From OAS926 sp035503715 (GTDB lineage Bacteria; Pseudomonadota; Alphaproteobacteria; Rhizobiales; Rhizobiaceae), in the NCBI GenBank assembly GCA_035503715.1, contig DATJTE010000117.1, positions 1-64,000 on the forward strand: 64,000 nt of DNA. The letters run 5' to 3'. The first letter of the stretch is position 1; each line of letters opens with the position of its first letter. Below the pieces are notes generated by a model that had not been told where the DNA came from, searched no databases, and worked only from the letters and a program-made list of their open reading frames with translations. Below, piece after piece: positions 1 through 7,933 of the stretch. The translations under genes and the position numbers were made by a program.

Positions 1-89
1 TGCAGGGCGTCCATCGGCGTGTAAAGCGCCTTCGGAAATCCCAGGCCGACAAGCAGAACAACAGGGCGTTTGAAAGCGTCGCCAATCAT
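1..89 (-). CDS. DUF982 domain protein (5' end only, runs off window)
   Basis: This is the first 29 codons of a leftward gene cut by the window edge. The protein begins MIGDAFKRPVVLLVGLGFPK and continues ALYTPMDAL. A short positively charged start followed by V-x-V-x-L-G-F-P is typical of the start of DUF982 proteins, small cytosolic proteins of unknown function abundant in rhizobia. A strong Shine-Dalgarno sequence (GGAGG at 96-100) lies 6 bases before the ATG, which fixes the start. Another DUF982 gene lies at 4203-4613. No function can be inferred, and the family call rests on only 29 residues. Confidence 0.6.
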   Translation of the reverse strand, partial: MIGDAFKRPVVLLVGLGFPKALYTPMDAL

Positions 90-384
90 CGCAAACCTCC
101 TTCTGCGATTGGGTTAGACCAGCAGCTCGAAAACGACCGCAGGGACGCGGCTGCCATTGATTTTGTTATGCCGCCCCCTTTCGTCAAGAGGAATTTTACG
201 ACGAAGGGTTTGGGGGGAGCCAGCGTATGTCTTGCCGCGTCCTTTGCATGAAAAAGCCGCTGAGGAATGGTCATTCGACGCAGCGACTTTCTTGTCGGCT
301 CTGAATGGACCCCTTGGCGCAAGTGCCTTGACCGACCTCTAGGGAGCTAGCGCGTTGAGCGTCGACAAGGGGCTTCCTGCCAAC
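90..384. other. Intergenic region, 295 bp
   Basis: Apart from the ribosome binding site of the leftward gene at 96-100, I see no supported gene, RNA or strong hairpin here. Short open frames on both strands lack ribosome binding sites and family resemblance. It presumably holds the promoter of the DUF982 gene. Confidence 0.5.
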
Positions 385-585
385 CTACTCCCCAAGGTCA
401 GTGTCAGTGTCAGGCCGCGTGGCGGAAAGTTCCGAGATCCTGTCACGGACAACCATGTAGCGCCGTTGCATTGCCGCCAGCTCATATGGTCTGGCGGTGA
501 GATCGAGTTCGGCAACACGCCACAGGATATCAGCGAGTTCCTTGCGCAGGAGCTTGAGTTCCTGCGGCTTTTGCCGGCCCGCCAC
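385..585 (-). CDS. Small hypothetical protein, 66 aa
   Basis: A GTG-started frame on the minus strand gives a 66-residue, Leu/Glu/Arg-rich, probably helical protein (start MAGRQKPQELKLLRKELADI, end SATRPDTDTDLGE). GGGGAG at 595-600 sits 9 bases before the GTG, a good ribosome binding site. There is no signal peptide or membrane segment and I do not recognise a family. The overlapping frame starting at 587 is Ser/Arg-rich and looks like a shadow. The gene faces the same way as the flanking DUF982 and DUF892 genes but is separated from both. Moderate confidence that it is real. Confidence 0.45.
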   Translation of the reverse strand: MAGRQKPQELKLLRKELADILWRVAELDLTARPYELAAMQRRYMVVRDRISELSATRPDTDTDLGE

Positions 586-721
586 ACCTAAAGACTCCCC
601 GCGCGAAACCTATGTGAACGCGTGAACAAACGCATTATTCCGAATCGTAGGCCGTTGCCAGTCCGGCCACTGTCCGGACCGGCGAACGCGTTTCGCCGCT
701 CGCTGGCGGCAAAGATCGATG

Positions 722-1246
722 TCAGGCCGCTTCCTGCATCGCCCGCTCGTTGACGCCCCCTTCACCCAATTGGGAAAGCGCCTCGTCGGTTGCTTCCTCT
801 TCGGCCAGCGTTTCCTTCAGCAATCGCGCCGCATCACCCATGCCGAGCTGCTCCGCCCAGGTGATGAGCGTGCCGTATCGCGCGATCTCATAGTGCTCTA
901 CGGCTTGCGCCGCAGCCACCAAGCCGGCGTCGATCGCCAGCGAGCCCTTGTACTCTTCGAGGATTTCAGAGCCCTCTTCCAGAATGCCATCGATCGCCGG
1001 ACATGTTTTGCCGCGCGCCGGCTTGTCGAGAAGCTCGAACACCTGCTCGAGGCGGTCGACCTGCTTTTCCGTTTCGTCCCGGTGCTTTTCAAAAGCGGCG
1101 ACGACCTCTTCGTCCTCTGCTCCCTTCGCCATTTTGGGTATGGCCTTCAGGATCTTCTTTTCGGCGTAATAGATGTCCTTCAGACCATCGAGGAACAGGT
1201 CTTCGAGATTTTTGGCCTTGGCGGCCGATTTTTTTGAAGCTGCCAT
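722..1246 (-). CDS. DUF892 (YciE/YciF-type) ferritin-like protein
   Basis: This 174-residue protein belongs to the DUF892 family, four-helix ferritin-like proteins linked in enterobacteria to general stress (YciF, YciE). After a Lys/Ala-rich leader come NLEDLFLDGLKDIYYAEKKI, then CPAIDGILEEG and the hallmark AVEHYEIARYGTLITWAEQLG. Glu/His/Tyr residues in the two halves are the expected metal ligands. The start at 1246 is chosen over an upstream one because AGGAGAG precedes this ATG and family similarity begins here. It is monocistronic. Stress or iron/peroxide protection is inferred from the family; no regulator is visible. Confidence 0.85.
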   Translation of the reverse strand: MAASKKSAAKAKNLEDLFLDGLKDIYYAEKKILKAIPKMAKGAEDEEVVAAFEKHRDETEKQVDRLEQVFELLDKPARGKTCPAIDGILEEGSEILEEYKGSLAIDAGLVAAAQAVEHYEIARYGTLITWAEQLGMGDAARLLKETLAEEEATDEALSQLGEGGVNERAMQEAA

Positions 1247-1583
1247 AATGTCTCTCCTGGAATCATCCGGCCCATTGGCGGATGGGTTTCCCAGAAACTT
1301 TGATGCTGCCCCTTTGTTCCAGCCAAAAAGGGAGGCTGCGGCCCAGTACCGGTCAGCTTTTTTGCGGCCCGAATTCCTCGCGAATGGTATCATTTGGCAT
1401 CTGGTCAGAGCCCGCTCGGCGATACACTTTGTTGGAAGACTCGCGCGAAAGCTATGTACACAGAACCCGAGCTTAGGTAGCCGGACGGCTCTCAGAGTTT
1501 CAGGCGCTCATAGCCTGCCCTCAAGCGCGTAGGTCGCGCCGTGCCAGGACGTCGTTACGCAGTTGAAACTGGGAGGGTTGCCA
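1247..1583. other. Intergenic region between divergent genes, 337 bp
   Basis: This spacer separates the leftward DUF892 gene from the rightward RTX pair and must carry both promoters. I see no RNA gene, long inverted repeat or supported ORF. GGGAGG at 1571-1576 is the ribosome binding site of the RTX gene. Confidence 0.5.
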
Positions 1584-2636
1584 ATGCCTACAATATACAG
1601 GCCTGCTGTGAGCATCATTTCAGGTTCCTTCTACGACCTGTTAGCCACCGACAGCCTGATATTGGATGCGGGTATCGTCATTGCATCTACTATTGATGTC
1701 GGTGTAATTGCCCGAGGATCGAACTCAGTTACTTGCAATGGTACGATTGCAAGCGTCTCCGAAATTGGCCTCGATATTTACGGGGGGAGTTTGAACGTCG
1801 GTTCCACGGGAACCATTTCCGGCGAAAACGGCGTATGGAGCAACTTCAATACCAACCTCATCGCAACGAACCGCGGCCTCGTTCTCGGAACTACCAGTGA
1901 CGGTGTTAGTGTCAACGGCAGCGCAAATTTCACCAACTACGGAACGACCCGCACTACGTCGGCAGATCTCGACGATGCGGCTTACTATTTATCAGAATTC
2001 CACACCTCATTTAAGCTGACGAATTTCGGCCTCGTTGAGAACAAGACGCCTGGGCGCTACGCGATCCTGGCCGAAGAGGGCAATACCTCGGTCGACACGA
2101 TCACCAATAACGGCACGATCAAGGGCAATGTCTATCTCGCGGGCGGCAACGATATCTTCGATGGCACCAAAGGCAAAATGACAGGTTGGGTCGACGGCGG
2201 GGTTGGCAACGACAAACTCTTCGGCAGTGCTTTCGCCGACACGCTGTTCGGTAATGATGGTAACGACACAATTCGTGGGGGATTGGGGCGCGACCTTCTC
2301 ACCGGCGACAATGGTGCCGATGACTTCGTCTACACATCGATTGCAGACAGCAAGCCAGGAGCGACCCGCGACGTCATCCTGGACTTCACGCGCGGCACCG
2401 CCGTCGCTGGCGACGACATTCATCTCACCGCGATCGACGCGAAGACGACTGTTGCAGGTAATCAGAATTTTACGTGGCGCGGGACGTTGGCGTTTACGAA
2501 GGCCGCCGGCCAGCTCCGCTTCACGGACCAGGGCACTACATGCCTCGTGCAGGGCGACGTCAACGGCGACGGCAAAGCCGACTTCGAGATTTCTGTGAAG
2601 GTTACGACGCTCGGAATTGGCGACTTCATTCTATAA
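1584..2636 (+). CDS. RTX-type calcium-binding repeat protein 1
   Basis: A 350-residue protein without a classical signal peptide. The first ~190 residues are Asn/Thr/Gly-rich with beta-helix-like motifs (TNNGTIKGN, GTISGENG). Residues ~195-260 carry RTX nonapeptide repeats (GGVGNDKLFG, GNDGNDTIRGG), which bind Ca2+. The C-terminal ~90 residues (QNFTWRG, AGQLRFTDQG, DVNGDGKADFEI, GIGDFIL) form the usual C-terminal region of type I-secreted RTX proteins. The start at 1584 is favoured because GGGAGG lies 7 bases upstream. It is followed after 34 bp by a paralogue with a near-identical C-terminus. Extracellular, type I secretion is inferred; no ABC exporter genes are in the window. Function unknown. 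Confidence 0.8.
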   Translation: MPTIYRPAVSIISGSFYDLLATDSLILDAGIVIASTIDVGVIARGSNSVTCNGTIASVSEIGLDIYGGSLNVGSTGTISGENGVWSNFNTNLIATNRGLVLGTTSDGVSVNGSANFTNYGTTRTTSADLDDAAYYLSEFHTSFKLTNFGLVENKTPGRYAILAEEGNTSVDTITNNGTIKGNVYLAGGNDIFDGTKGKMTGWVDGGVGNDKLFGSAFADTLFGNDGNDTIRGGLGRDLLTGDNGADDFVYTSIADSKPGATRDVILDFTRGTAVAGDDIHLTAIDAKTTVAGNQNFTWRGTLAFTKAAGQLRFTDQGTTCLVQGDVNGDGKADFEISVKVTTLGIGDFIL

Positions 2637-2670
2637 ACCGGCTGCTACAGCCGGCGAACAGGAGGGAACT

Positions 2671-3834
2671 ATGGGCGGGATGATCAGCGTCGATACGTTC
2701 GCGCCGGTTGCATTTACAGCGGCCGGCGAAACATGGGCGGTTGCGCCCGATATCTTTGTCACGACTCAAGGTGCCAGCGCATTCAGGTCCAACGTGAGCG
2801 GCTCGGTACTGATCAACCATGGTTTCATCTTCACCAGTCACGCGGGCGCGTTTGCATATGGTGTAGACTTCGGCGGCACAAACGGTGTGGTGACCAATAC
2901 GGCTGATGCGGTGATCAAAGGCAGTCTCGCCGGCGTGCACTTTGGCAATGGCGGCGGCTTCCTCACCAACATGGGGCGGATCATCGGCGGGCGTGATGGC
3001 GGGGTCTTCCTGGACGTAGCTGCCACAATCAACAACAGTGGAACCATATCCGGAGTCGTTGGGATCAAAAATCAGACGCCTGTGCAAGCAACGAAGATCA
3101 CAAATTCGGGCACCATCAAAGGCACCGAGGATGGCCTCCTTCTCACGCCCGCAGCAAACCTGACCGTGACGATAGACAATCAGGCTGGTGGAATAATCAG
3201 CGCTCCGTCGGCGATCGACTCCAACAGCGGCCGGGTTTCGCTGACAAACAAGGGACTGATAAGCGGCAGCATTTTCTTTGACGCGACAGTCGGTAACGTC
3301 AACGACTCAATCATCAACAGCGGCAGGATCACCGGCGTGGTCCTCCTTGGAGCGGGCTCTGACGTTTTTCATGGGGCGGCCGGCTCGACTACGGTCTCAG
3401 TCGGCGGTGGCGCCGGTAATGACTCGTTGATCGGAAGTAAAGTTGGCGATGTGCTCGACGGAGGCGAAGGAGAAGATACGCTGCGGGGTGGGCTAGGCAC
3501 CGACACGATGTTTGGTGGTCCGAACAAGGATGTCTTCGCGTTCGCCTCCATCGCCGAGAGCGTTCCCGGCGCCAAGCGAGACTTTATCGCCGACTTCCAG
3601 CGCAGTTTCGATGACATCGATCTATCGGGAATCGATGCGCGCACCAACCTCGCCGGCAACCAGGCATTCACCTGGCGGGGCTCTTTGGTGTTCACGAAGG
3701 TAGCTGGTCAGCTCCGCTTCATCGACCAGGGTCTCAATTGTCTTGTCCAGGCCGACGTGAATGGCGACGGCAAGTCTGACTTTGAGATAACGGTCAAGAC
3801 ATCCACGTTCGGAATTGGTGACTTCATTCTCTGA
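2671..3834 (+). CDS. RTX-type calcium-binding repeat protein 2
   Basis: A 387-residue paralogue of the preceding gene with the same layout. An N-terminal beta-rich Asn/Gly/Ile region (INNSGTISG, ITNSGTIKG) suggests a parallel beta-helix. RTX repeats follow (GGGAGNDSLIG, GGEGEDTLRGGLGTDTMFGG), then the shared C-terminal block (QAFTWRG, AGQLRFIDQG, DVNGDGKSDFEI, GIGDFIL). GGAGGGAACT directly before the ATG at 2671 fixes the start, 34 bp after the first gene, so the two are probably cotranscribed. The pair looks like a tandem duplication whose N-terminal halves have diverged. Secretion by a type I system encoded elsewhere is inferred. Its 3' end is overlapped in antisense by a lipoprotein frame. 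Confidence 0.8.
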   Translation: MGGMISVDTFAPVAFTAAGETWAVAPDIFVTTQGASAFRSNVSGSVLINHGFIFTSHAGAFAYGVDFGGTNGVVTNTADAVIKGSLAGVHFGNGGGFLTNMGRIIGGRDGGVFLDVAATINNSGTISGVVGIKNQTPVQATKITNSGTIKGTEDGLLLTPAANLTVTIDNQAGGIISAPSAIDSNSGRVSLTNKGLISGSIFFDATVGNVNDSIINSGRITGVVLLGAGSDVFHGAAGSTTVSVGGGAGNDSLIGSKVGDVLDGGEGEDTLRGGLGTDTMFGGPNKDVFAFASIAESVPGAKRDFIADFQRSFDDIDLSGIDARTNLAGNQAFTWRGSLVFTKVAGQLRFIDQGLNCLVQADVNGDGKSDFEITVKTSTFGIGDFIL

Positions 3835-3960
3835 CCAGAACTGCGCGCCTCTATCCCCGCAAAGCCGCACAGAGGTCGAGTTGGTCTTCACCGGGTCTTC
3901 GCTGCACGCGCCTGTCAGCAAAAGGGTTACGACTGCCGTCACGGTCAAAAATTCTCGCAT
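3622..3960 (-). CDS. Small lipoprotein, antisense to end of RTX gene (possibly 3'-altered)
   Basis: A 112-residue frame with a clear lipoprotein signal: MREFLTVTAVVTLLLTGACS has a charged start, a hydrophobic core and a lipobox with Cys19. The mature part begins CSEDPVKTNSTS, close to CSEDPTTTNSSG of the lipoprotein at 25027-25251. AGGAGA lies about 9 bases upstream of the ATG, so translation start is well supported. After about residue 35 the frame runs antisense through the RTX gene and loses lipoprotein-like composition, so the original 3' end may have been replaced or frameshifted. It lies 51 bp downstream of two coupled genes and is probably in their operon. Confidence 0.5.
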   Translation of the reverse strand: MREFLTVTAVVTLLLTGACSEDPVKTNSTSVRLCGDRGAQFWSENEVTNSERGCLDRYLKVRLAVAIHVGLDKTIETLVDEAELTSYLREHQRAPPGECLVAGEVGARIDSR

Positions 3961-4011
3961 GATTGGTTCTCCTGCCTGGAGGCACCGCCCACGTCCTTCA
4001 TGGTTCCCGCA

Positions 4012-4203
4012 TCAATCGGTTGGCCGCGGCTCGCCGTCTTCGCGATGCTCGAAGCAGAACCACACCGTCTCGCGCCCGCGCGGGAAGCCCCAGCCGCCCC
4101 ATTTCGTGCAACCGGAATGCTCGCACCAGTGTTCGTAGATGCCGGTCGGCGCCAGACGTGGCGAAATAACCTCGTCTGACGGTCGGCGCTGTTCGTCGCT
4201 CAT
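4012..4203 (-). CDS. Small Cys/His-containing hypothetical protein, 63 aa
   Basis: A 63-residue protein with the core YEHWCEHSGCTKWGGWGFP followed by WFCFEHRED. Two Cys in C-x4-C plus a later Cys and several His suggest a small zinc-binding fold, which is inference. The start at 4203 is preferred to one at 4248 because AAGAGG lies 8 bases upstream and because the upstream stop overlaps the start as TGATG, a coupling signature. I recall similar unnamed proteins in rhizobia. Cytosolic, function unknown. Confidence 0.6.
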   Translation of the reverse strand: MSDEQRRPSDEVISPRLAPTGIYEHWCEHSGCTKWGGWGFPRGRETVWFCFEHREDGEPRPTD

Positions 4204-4613
4204 CACCACGACCTCTTGGGTCGTTTTCGTGGCTTTCCTTTCGGGCATCGCCTTGACGTCGTCAAGGTTTTTGTTCCTATTCCGTTCTCATGGCAATCGA
4301 GACGTTGGGCGACGCCTTCCAGGCCGGCTGGAGCATCAGGGCGCGCTGCGCCTGGGGCAGGCGTGAGGGGCTGAAAAGCATCCGCGAATGCGTTAACGGC
4401 AGCGGCAACGAAATGACCTCGTGCGAGGCCGAAACTCGCTTGCCGCGATAGCGCCTTACGGATCGAGTGCATCGCGAGCCGTTTTTTCGCGGTGTCAATT
4501 GGCCAATCTTGAAGGAGCAGGTTTCCGGCGTCAGCCATGAACTTTATCGATCGTTCCTGGCCCCGCACCTTCACCGTTACCGCCCTCTGAAACGCTATGC
4601 GACCTTCAGTCAT
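4203..4613 (-). CDS. DUF982 domain protein
   Basis: A 136-residue protein whose first ~80 residues fit DUF982: FQRAVTVKVRGQERSIKFMA, then LLLQDWPIDTAKKR, then AIRKAL-like and ARGHFVAAAVNAFADA segments. The C-terminal ~50 residues are Pro/Ala-rich then Lys/Arg-rich (KGKPRKRPKRSW) and may be disordered. GGGGAG 6 bases upstream supports the start at 4613 rather than 4640. Its stop overlaps the start of the next gene (TGATG), so the two are translationally coupled. The family has no established role. Confidence 0.65.
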   Translation of the reverse strand: MTEGRIAFQRAVTVKVRGQERSIKFMADAGNLLLQDWPIDTAKKRLAMHSIRKALSRQASFGLARGHFVAAAVNAFADAFQPLTPAPGAARPDAPAGLEGVAQRLDCHENGIGTKTLTTSRRCPKGKPRKRPKRSW

Positions 4614-4719
4614 CCCATGCTCCCCAGCGAACCTTGGCACGCCGAGCGAGGGCCAGCAATTAACAAAAGCAATGTGACGTGTAATTTGCGGATGAGGCTG
4701 TGAAGCAATTTCCCGTCTA

Positions 4720-5412
4720 TCAAAGACGCACCGCGTCCTGAGTGCCCACTCTGCCGATCAAATTCCGCACGTTCGAGACTTGCCACTGCCCGCCGCGCGC
4801 TGTCCTGACTCCGCGGTTGTTCAGGGCGAGAGCAATGCCGCGAAGGCTGTTGATGCCGATTGAGCGGATCGCATCGATCGTCGGCATGACAGAGGCGGCA
4901 AACGCATTTGCTCCGAGAATTGACACCTCTCGGCCGGCCGCCGCCGCCACCGCCGCGTTCGTCGGATTGCCGAGCTTCGTGCCGCGTTCCTTGCGAGCGG
5001 CGAGGGCGGCTTTTGTTCTCTCCGATATCTGCCGGCGCTCCTTTTCAGCCAGAGCGGCGTAAAGATGAAGCATGAAAGGATCTGCGTCCGCACCGAGTTC
5101 GGCAACGATGAAGGGAACGCGCTGCGCCATCAATCCGGCAATAAAGGCCACGTCGCGCGACAGTCGATCGAGCTTGGCAACCAGGACCGGACACCGCTCC
5201 TTGCGCGCCACGGCCAAAGCCGAGGCCAACTGTGGGCGTCTGTCGAGCGCATCAGCACCTTTGCCGGTCTCGACCTCGGCGAATTCGCCGACGATCTGAA
5301 TGTTCTCAGCTTCAGCAAACCGAGCGACGGCCGATCGTTGCGCTTCAAGGCCAAGCCCTGAACGCCCCTGGCGCTGCGTTGAGACGCGGTAGTAGGCAAC
5401 AGCGCGCTGCAT
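4720..5412 (-). CDS. Serine recombinase (resolvase family)
   Basis: A 230-residue serine recombinase. The catalytic domain starts QRAVAYYRVSTQRQGRSGLG, with the nucleophilic Ser in YRVST. The helix-E segment LVAKLDRLSRDVAFIAGL and EKERRQISERTKAAL follow. The C-terminal ~80 residues (INSLRGIALALNNRGVRTAR) resemble the recombinase DNA-binding domain. Length is usual for the short rhizobial form, so it seems complete. GGAGAG 7 bases before the ATG at 5412 sets the start. It lies beside a tRNA-like T-arm sequence (5530-5557), a plausible att relic, and probably served DNA mobility; no partner element with clear ends is visible. Confidence 0.85.
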   Translation of the reverse strand: MQRAVAYYRVSTQRQGRSGLGLEAQRSAVARFAEAENIQIVGEFAEVETGKGADALDRRPQLASALAVARKERCPVLVAKLDRLSRDVAFIAGLMAQRVPFIVAELGADADPFMLHLYAALAEKERRQISERTKAALAARKERGTKLGNPTNAAVAAAAGREVSILGANAFAASVMPTIDAIRSIGINSLRGIALALNNRGVRTARGGQWQVSNVRNLIGRVGTQDAVRL

Positions 5413-5529
5413 GACCGAACTCTCCGAGGTGTTCAAACTGCAAACCACCGTTTGCTGTTTGCTCGTTTGGCCAGATCAAGCAACGAAAGAACGCGAAGTG
5501 CCGCGTACTTTCGACGTTGCACTGCGACA

Positions 5530-5557
5530 TGGCTGGCTACCGGGAACTCGAACCCGG
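5530..5557 (-). other. tRNA T-arm-like relic, possible attachment-site remnant
   Basis: Read on the minus strand the segment resembles the 3' end of a tRNA: ACCGGG and CCCGGT flank TTCGAGTT, followed by GTAGCCAGCCA. The loop has one base too many for a normal T-arm and no anticodon or D-arm precedes it, so it is not a working tRNA. Lying next to a serine recombinase, it could be an old att half-site. This is weak evidence based on shape only. Confidence 0.25.
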
Positions 5558-5577
5558 TATTTTCGAGGGATTATTTT

Positions 5578-6471
5578 CTAACCAATGAGCGCCGCCCTCA
5601 GTGCGGAAATGTCATCCAGAATATGATCGACGAAGGCAGCAACGCGCGGCGTCCTTCGCATATCCGGATGTGAGAGCAGATACCAGCTGCGAGTTAACTC
5701 CTCGACAGGTGCGATGACCTGCACCAAAGTCTCTTCTGCGTCACCCAACGTTGTCGGCAGAGGTGCTATGCCTATGCCTGCTTTAACAGCGGATAATGTT
5801 CCCAGCATGCTGTTATTGCGATTCACGATCCGTGCGTTTGGCACCGCGACCGGAAGCCATTTGGCAACTCGATGGTTCTGCATGATCCCATCGAAGCCGA
5901 TTATTGCATGGTGTGACAGGTCGGCAATGCGGCCCGGCCGGCCGTGATGCTGAAGATAGCTTTTGCTAGCGTAGATCGCCCACACAGAGTCACAAATCTT
6001 GCGGCCAACCAGACTTTCATCCGAGGGGTCGCCAGATCGAAAGGCGACGTCAGCCTCACCCTTGGCAATGTCGAGATAGCGGTCGCTGGTCACGAATTCG
6101 ACCTTTAGCTTTGGATAGCGCTCATGGAACCTGTCCAACAGACCGGTGGCGACAATTCGTGACACGGTGGGTTCTGGGCAGGTTAGCCTGATCACACCCT
6201 CAAGGTCGTCCTTCAATGACCGTATGTGGCGCTCTAGTTTGTCGATCGAGGTTTCGACGGCGAGAATGTCATCAAGGAGCGTTTGACCGATCTCTGAAAG
6301 CCGATAACCGCTCGGATGGCGTGTCACCAGCGCCAGGCCAATGCGGTTTTCAAGCTCCGCCAGCCGCCGATGAACAGTCGATTGATTGACGCCGAGAGCT
6401 TTTGCCGCGGCAAGCGTGCTTCCGTGCCGCGACACTGCAATTAGATGGCGGAGGTCGCTCCAGTCGAACAT
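5578..6471 (-). CDS. LysR-family transcriptional regulator
   Basis: A 297-residue LysR-type regulator, the usual length. The N-terminal winged helix-turn-helix covers residues ~1-60 (DLRHLIAVSRHGSTLAAAKA, NQSTVHRRLAELE, GYRLSEIGQTLLD). Residues ~90-290 form the periplasmic-binding-like effector domain (VIRLTCPEPTVSRIVATGLL). The start at 6471 (MFDWSDLRHL) matches the family; an extension to 6528 would add an unlikely Ala-rich leader. It is divergent from the cupin gene at 6571 with 99 bp between, the classic arrangement for a LysR regulator and its target. The effector is unknown. Confidence 0.88.
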   Translation of the reverse strand: MFDWSDLRHLIAVSRHGSTLAAAKALGVNQSTVHRRLAELENRIGLALVTRHPSGYRLSEIGQTLLDDILAVETSIDKLERHIRSLKDDLEGVIRLTCPEPTVSRIVATGLLDRFHERYPKLKVEFVTSDRYLDIAKGEADVAFRSGDPSDESLVGRKICDSVWAIYASKSYLQHHGRPGRIADLSHHAIIGFDGIMQNHRVAKWLPVAVPNARIVNRNNSMLGTLSAVKAGIGIAPLPTTLGDAEETLVQVIAPVEELTRSWYLLSHPDMRRTPRVAAFVDHILDDISALRAALIG

Positions 6472-6570
6472 CCGAGGGTTATGCACTTTTGCGCTTGGGT
6501 TTTGCAAACTCGCTGCTGCCGCCGCCAAAGTCTAGGTTGTAGGGCTTCAATCACTGGATGGAGGAAACAA
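6472..6570. promoter_or_regulatory. Divergent promoter region LysR/cupin
   Basis: These 99 bp separate the LysR gene from the cupin gene and must hold both promoters and the LysR operator. The cupin ribosome binding site GGAGGAAAC is at 6560-6568. No single dyad stands out enough to name the operator. Confidence 0.4.
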
Positions 6571-6978
6571 ATGCACGAGAATACCAGCGTCGAGACCATG
6601 ATTGCGGGCCTGGCGGTTGGCCAGACCCGTAGCGCGCAGGACAGCGGAATGGCGAAGCTGACTCCGCTGCATCGAGAGCTTGTGCAAGGGATGCCCATGC
6701 TTCCCGACCAGGAAGTTCGCGTTCTGTTGGCGACATTACTTCCCGGCGACGTCACACCACGCCATTCGCATCGCTTCCCGGTGACTGTTTATGTGATTGA
6801 CGGCACCTTCACGCTTGCTCTTGAGGACAGGGAACCCGTTGCGATAGGTCCTGGGGAGGTATTCGTTGAGCCCGCCCACGTGACAATGACCGGCCACAAC
6901 TACGGCGACGTCCCCACGAGAACCGCACTTTTTTACGTTTGCGAGCCTGATGCTCCATTCGCGGACGCGGTGCGCTAG
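6571..6978 (+). CDS. Cupin domain protein
   Basis: A 135-residue single-domain cupin. The first cupin motif is in GDVTPRHSHRFPVTVYVIDG, where His residues and a Glu-like position bind metal. The second is around GPGEVFVEPAHVTMTGHNYG. The start at 6571 has an ideal GGAGG just upstream. It faces away from a LysR gene and is its likely target. Similar small cupins are annotated as quercetin-dioxygenase-like or sensor proteins, but substrate and activity cannot be read from sequence. There is no signal peptide, so it is cytosolic. Confidence 0.8.
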   Translation: MHENTSVETMIAGLAVGQTRSAQDSGMAKLTPLHRELVQGMPMLPDQEVRVLLATLLPGDVTPRHSHRFPVTVYVIDGTFTLALEDREPVAIGPGEVFVEPAHVTMTGHNYGDVPTRTALFYVCEPDAPFADAVR

Positions 6979-7169
6979 TCCTAAGAAAGCGGTTCCGAAT
7001 AAGCCGGCGCGACCCGCCATTCCCTCGCGCCGGCCCAGTCCGCCGCACCGACAGGGAGCTTATGGGCTCACGCTTCGTTGGGGAGTCTCGGAAGCCGATA
7101 AAGACCTGGTGTGTTGTATAAGCAACGGCTCATGCGCCTGCTCAGGCAAGGGCAGCACTCGGCTTGAAT

Positions 7170-7598
7170 CTAGTTGCTGCGCGGCTTGCCCAATACCAAC
7201 TCGACTCCGACCTGCTGATGGCGCTGTGCCATCTGCTCGATCTTTTCGGTGAACTGTTCCGCTTCGTATATCGTCTTGAACGTTATGGCGCCGCCGTCAG
7301 CACCGCCGTGTTCGTGGACTGAGGTTTCCTTCCACCGCGCGCGGGTCTTCAGCCAGAAGATTGCTGCCGTGACAGCTTCGCGGCCGTCGCCAGTGGCTTT
7401 CCGGTAGAGGTTCTCGGCAACGCGGGCATTGGCCTTGATATGGCCGCCGGCCAGTTCCTTCTCGTAGCTCGCCTTCAGCTCGTCGGCATCGACATCGACG
7501 ACACGCGCAATCTCGGCTGCGGACAGACCGTAGCCAGCCATCGCTTCGACCTTTGATGCCAGCGGGCGATAACCGGGATCGTCTTGATCGTCGGCCAT
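7170..7598 (-). CDS. Phage-like HTH repeat-family protein, paralogue 4 of 4
   Basis: A 142-residue protein, last of four tandem paralogues. It shares VEAMAGYGLSAAEIARVVDV, a putative helix-turn-helix, and ANARVAENLYRKATGDGREA followed by VTAAIFWLKTRARWKET. The C-terminal tail (ITFKTIYEAEQFTEKIEQMA) is unique to this copy. Its ATG overlaps the previous stop as TGATG (7598). The HTH plus YRKA/FWLKTRA layout recalls small-terminase-like or DNA-packaging proteins of rhizobial prophages, but that is inference and no large terminase follows. Start at 7598 chosen from the overlap and paralogue alignment. Confidence 0.7.
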   Translation of the reverse strand: MADDQDDPGYRPLASKVEAMAGYGLSAAEIARVVDVDADELKASYEKELAGGHIKANARVAENLYRKATGDGREAVTAAIFWLKTRARWKETSVHEHGGADGGAITFKTIYEAEQFTEKIEQMAQRHQQVGVELVLGKPRSN

Positions 7599-7933
7599 CA
7601 CAGGTTCCTGTCGTCGGCATTGAGCAGGAGCTGCACGCTTGTGTGTTCCTGGACAACGGTCTCTTTCCACCGCGCCCGCGACTTCAACCAAAAGATGGCC
7701 GCGGCGACAGCCTCGCGGCTATCACTGGTCGCTTTGCGATAGAGGTTCTCGGCAACGCGGGCGTTCGCCTTCAGATGGCCCGTCTCGATCTCATAGCCGC
7801 ATGTCGCCTCGAGAGTGCCGACGTCGATCCTGAGGATCTTCGCGACCTGCTCCGGCGACAGACCGTAGCCTGTCATTGCTTCGACCTTGGCCGGATCGGG
7901 CATGAAGGACGCGATCTCTGGATCTCCACTCAT
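7598..7933 (-). CDS. Phage-like HTH repeat-family protein, paralogue 3 of 4
   Basis: A 111-residue member of the tandem family: VEAMTGYGLSPEQVAKILRI, then ANARVAENLYRKATSDSREA and VAAAIFWLKSRARWKET. It ends shortly after the shared block (VQLLLNADDRNL). Its start overlaps the upstream stop by 4 bases (ATGA, 7930-7933), and its stop overlaps the next ATG. The putative HTH is residues ~17-40. Function is not established; DNA binding is inferred from the HTH-like segment and association with phage-type genes. Confidence 0.7.
   Translation of the reverse strand: MSGDPEIASFMPDPAKVEAMTGYGLSPEQVAKILRIDVGTLEATCGYEIETGHLKANARVAENLYRKATSDSREAVAAAIFWLKSRARWKETVVQEHTSVQLLLNADDRNL

Noticed and set aside
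7061..7120. 19-residue ORF with a fair ribosome binding site (starts MGSRFVGESRKPIKTW)
   Set aside because: Too short to judge, without membrane or signal character or a terminator after it.
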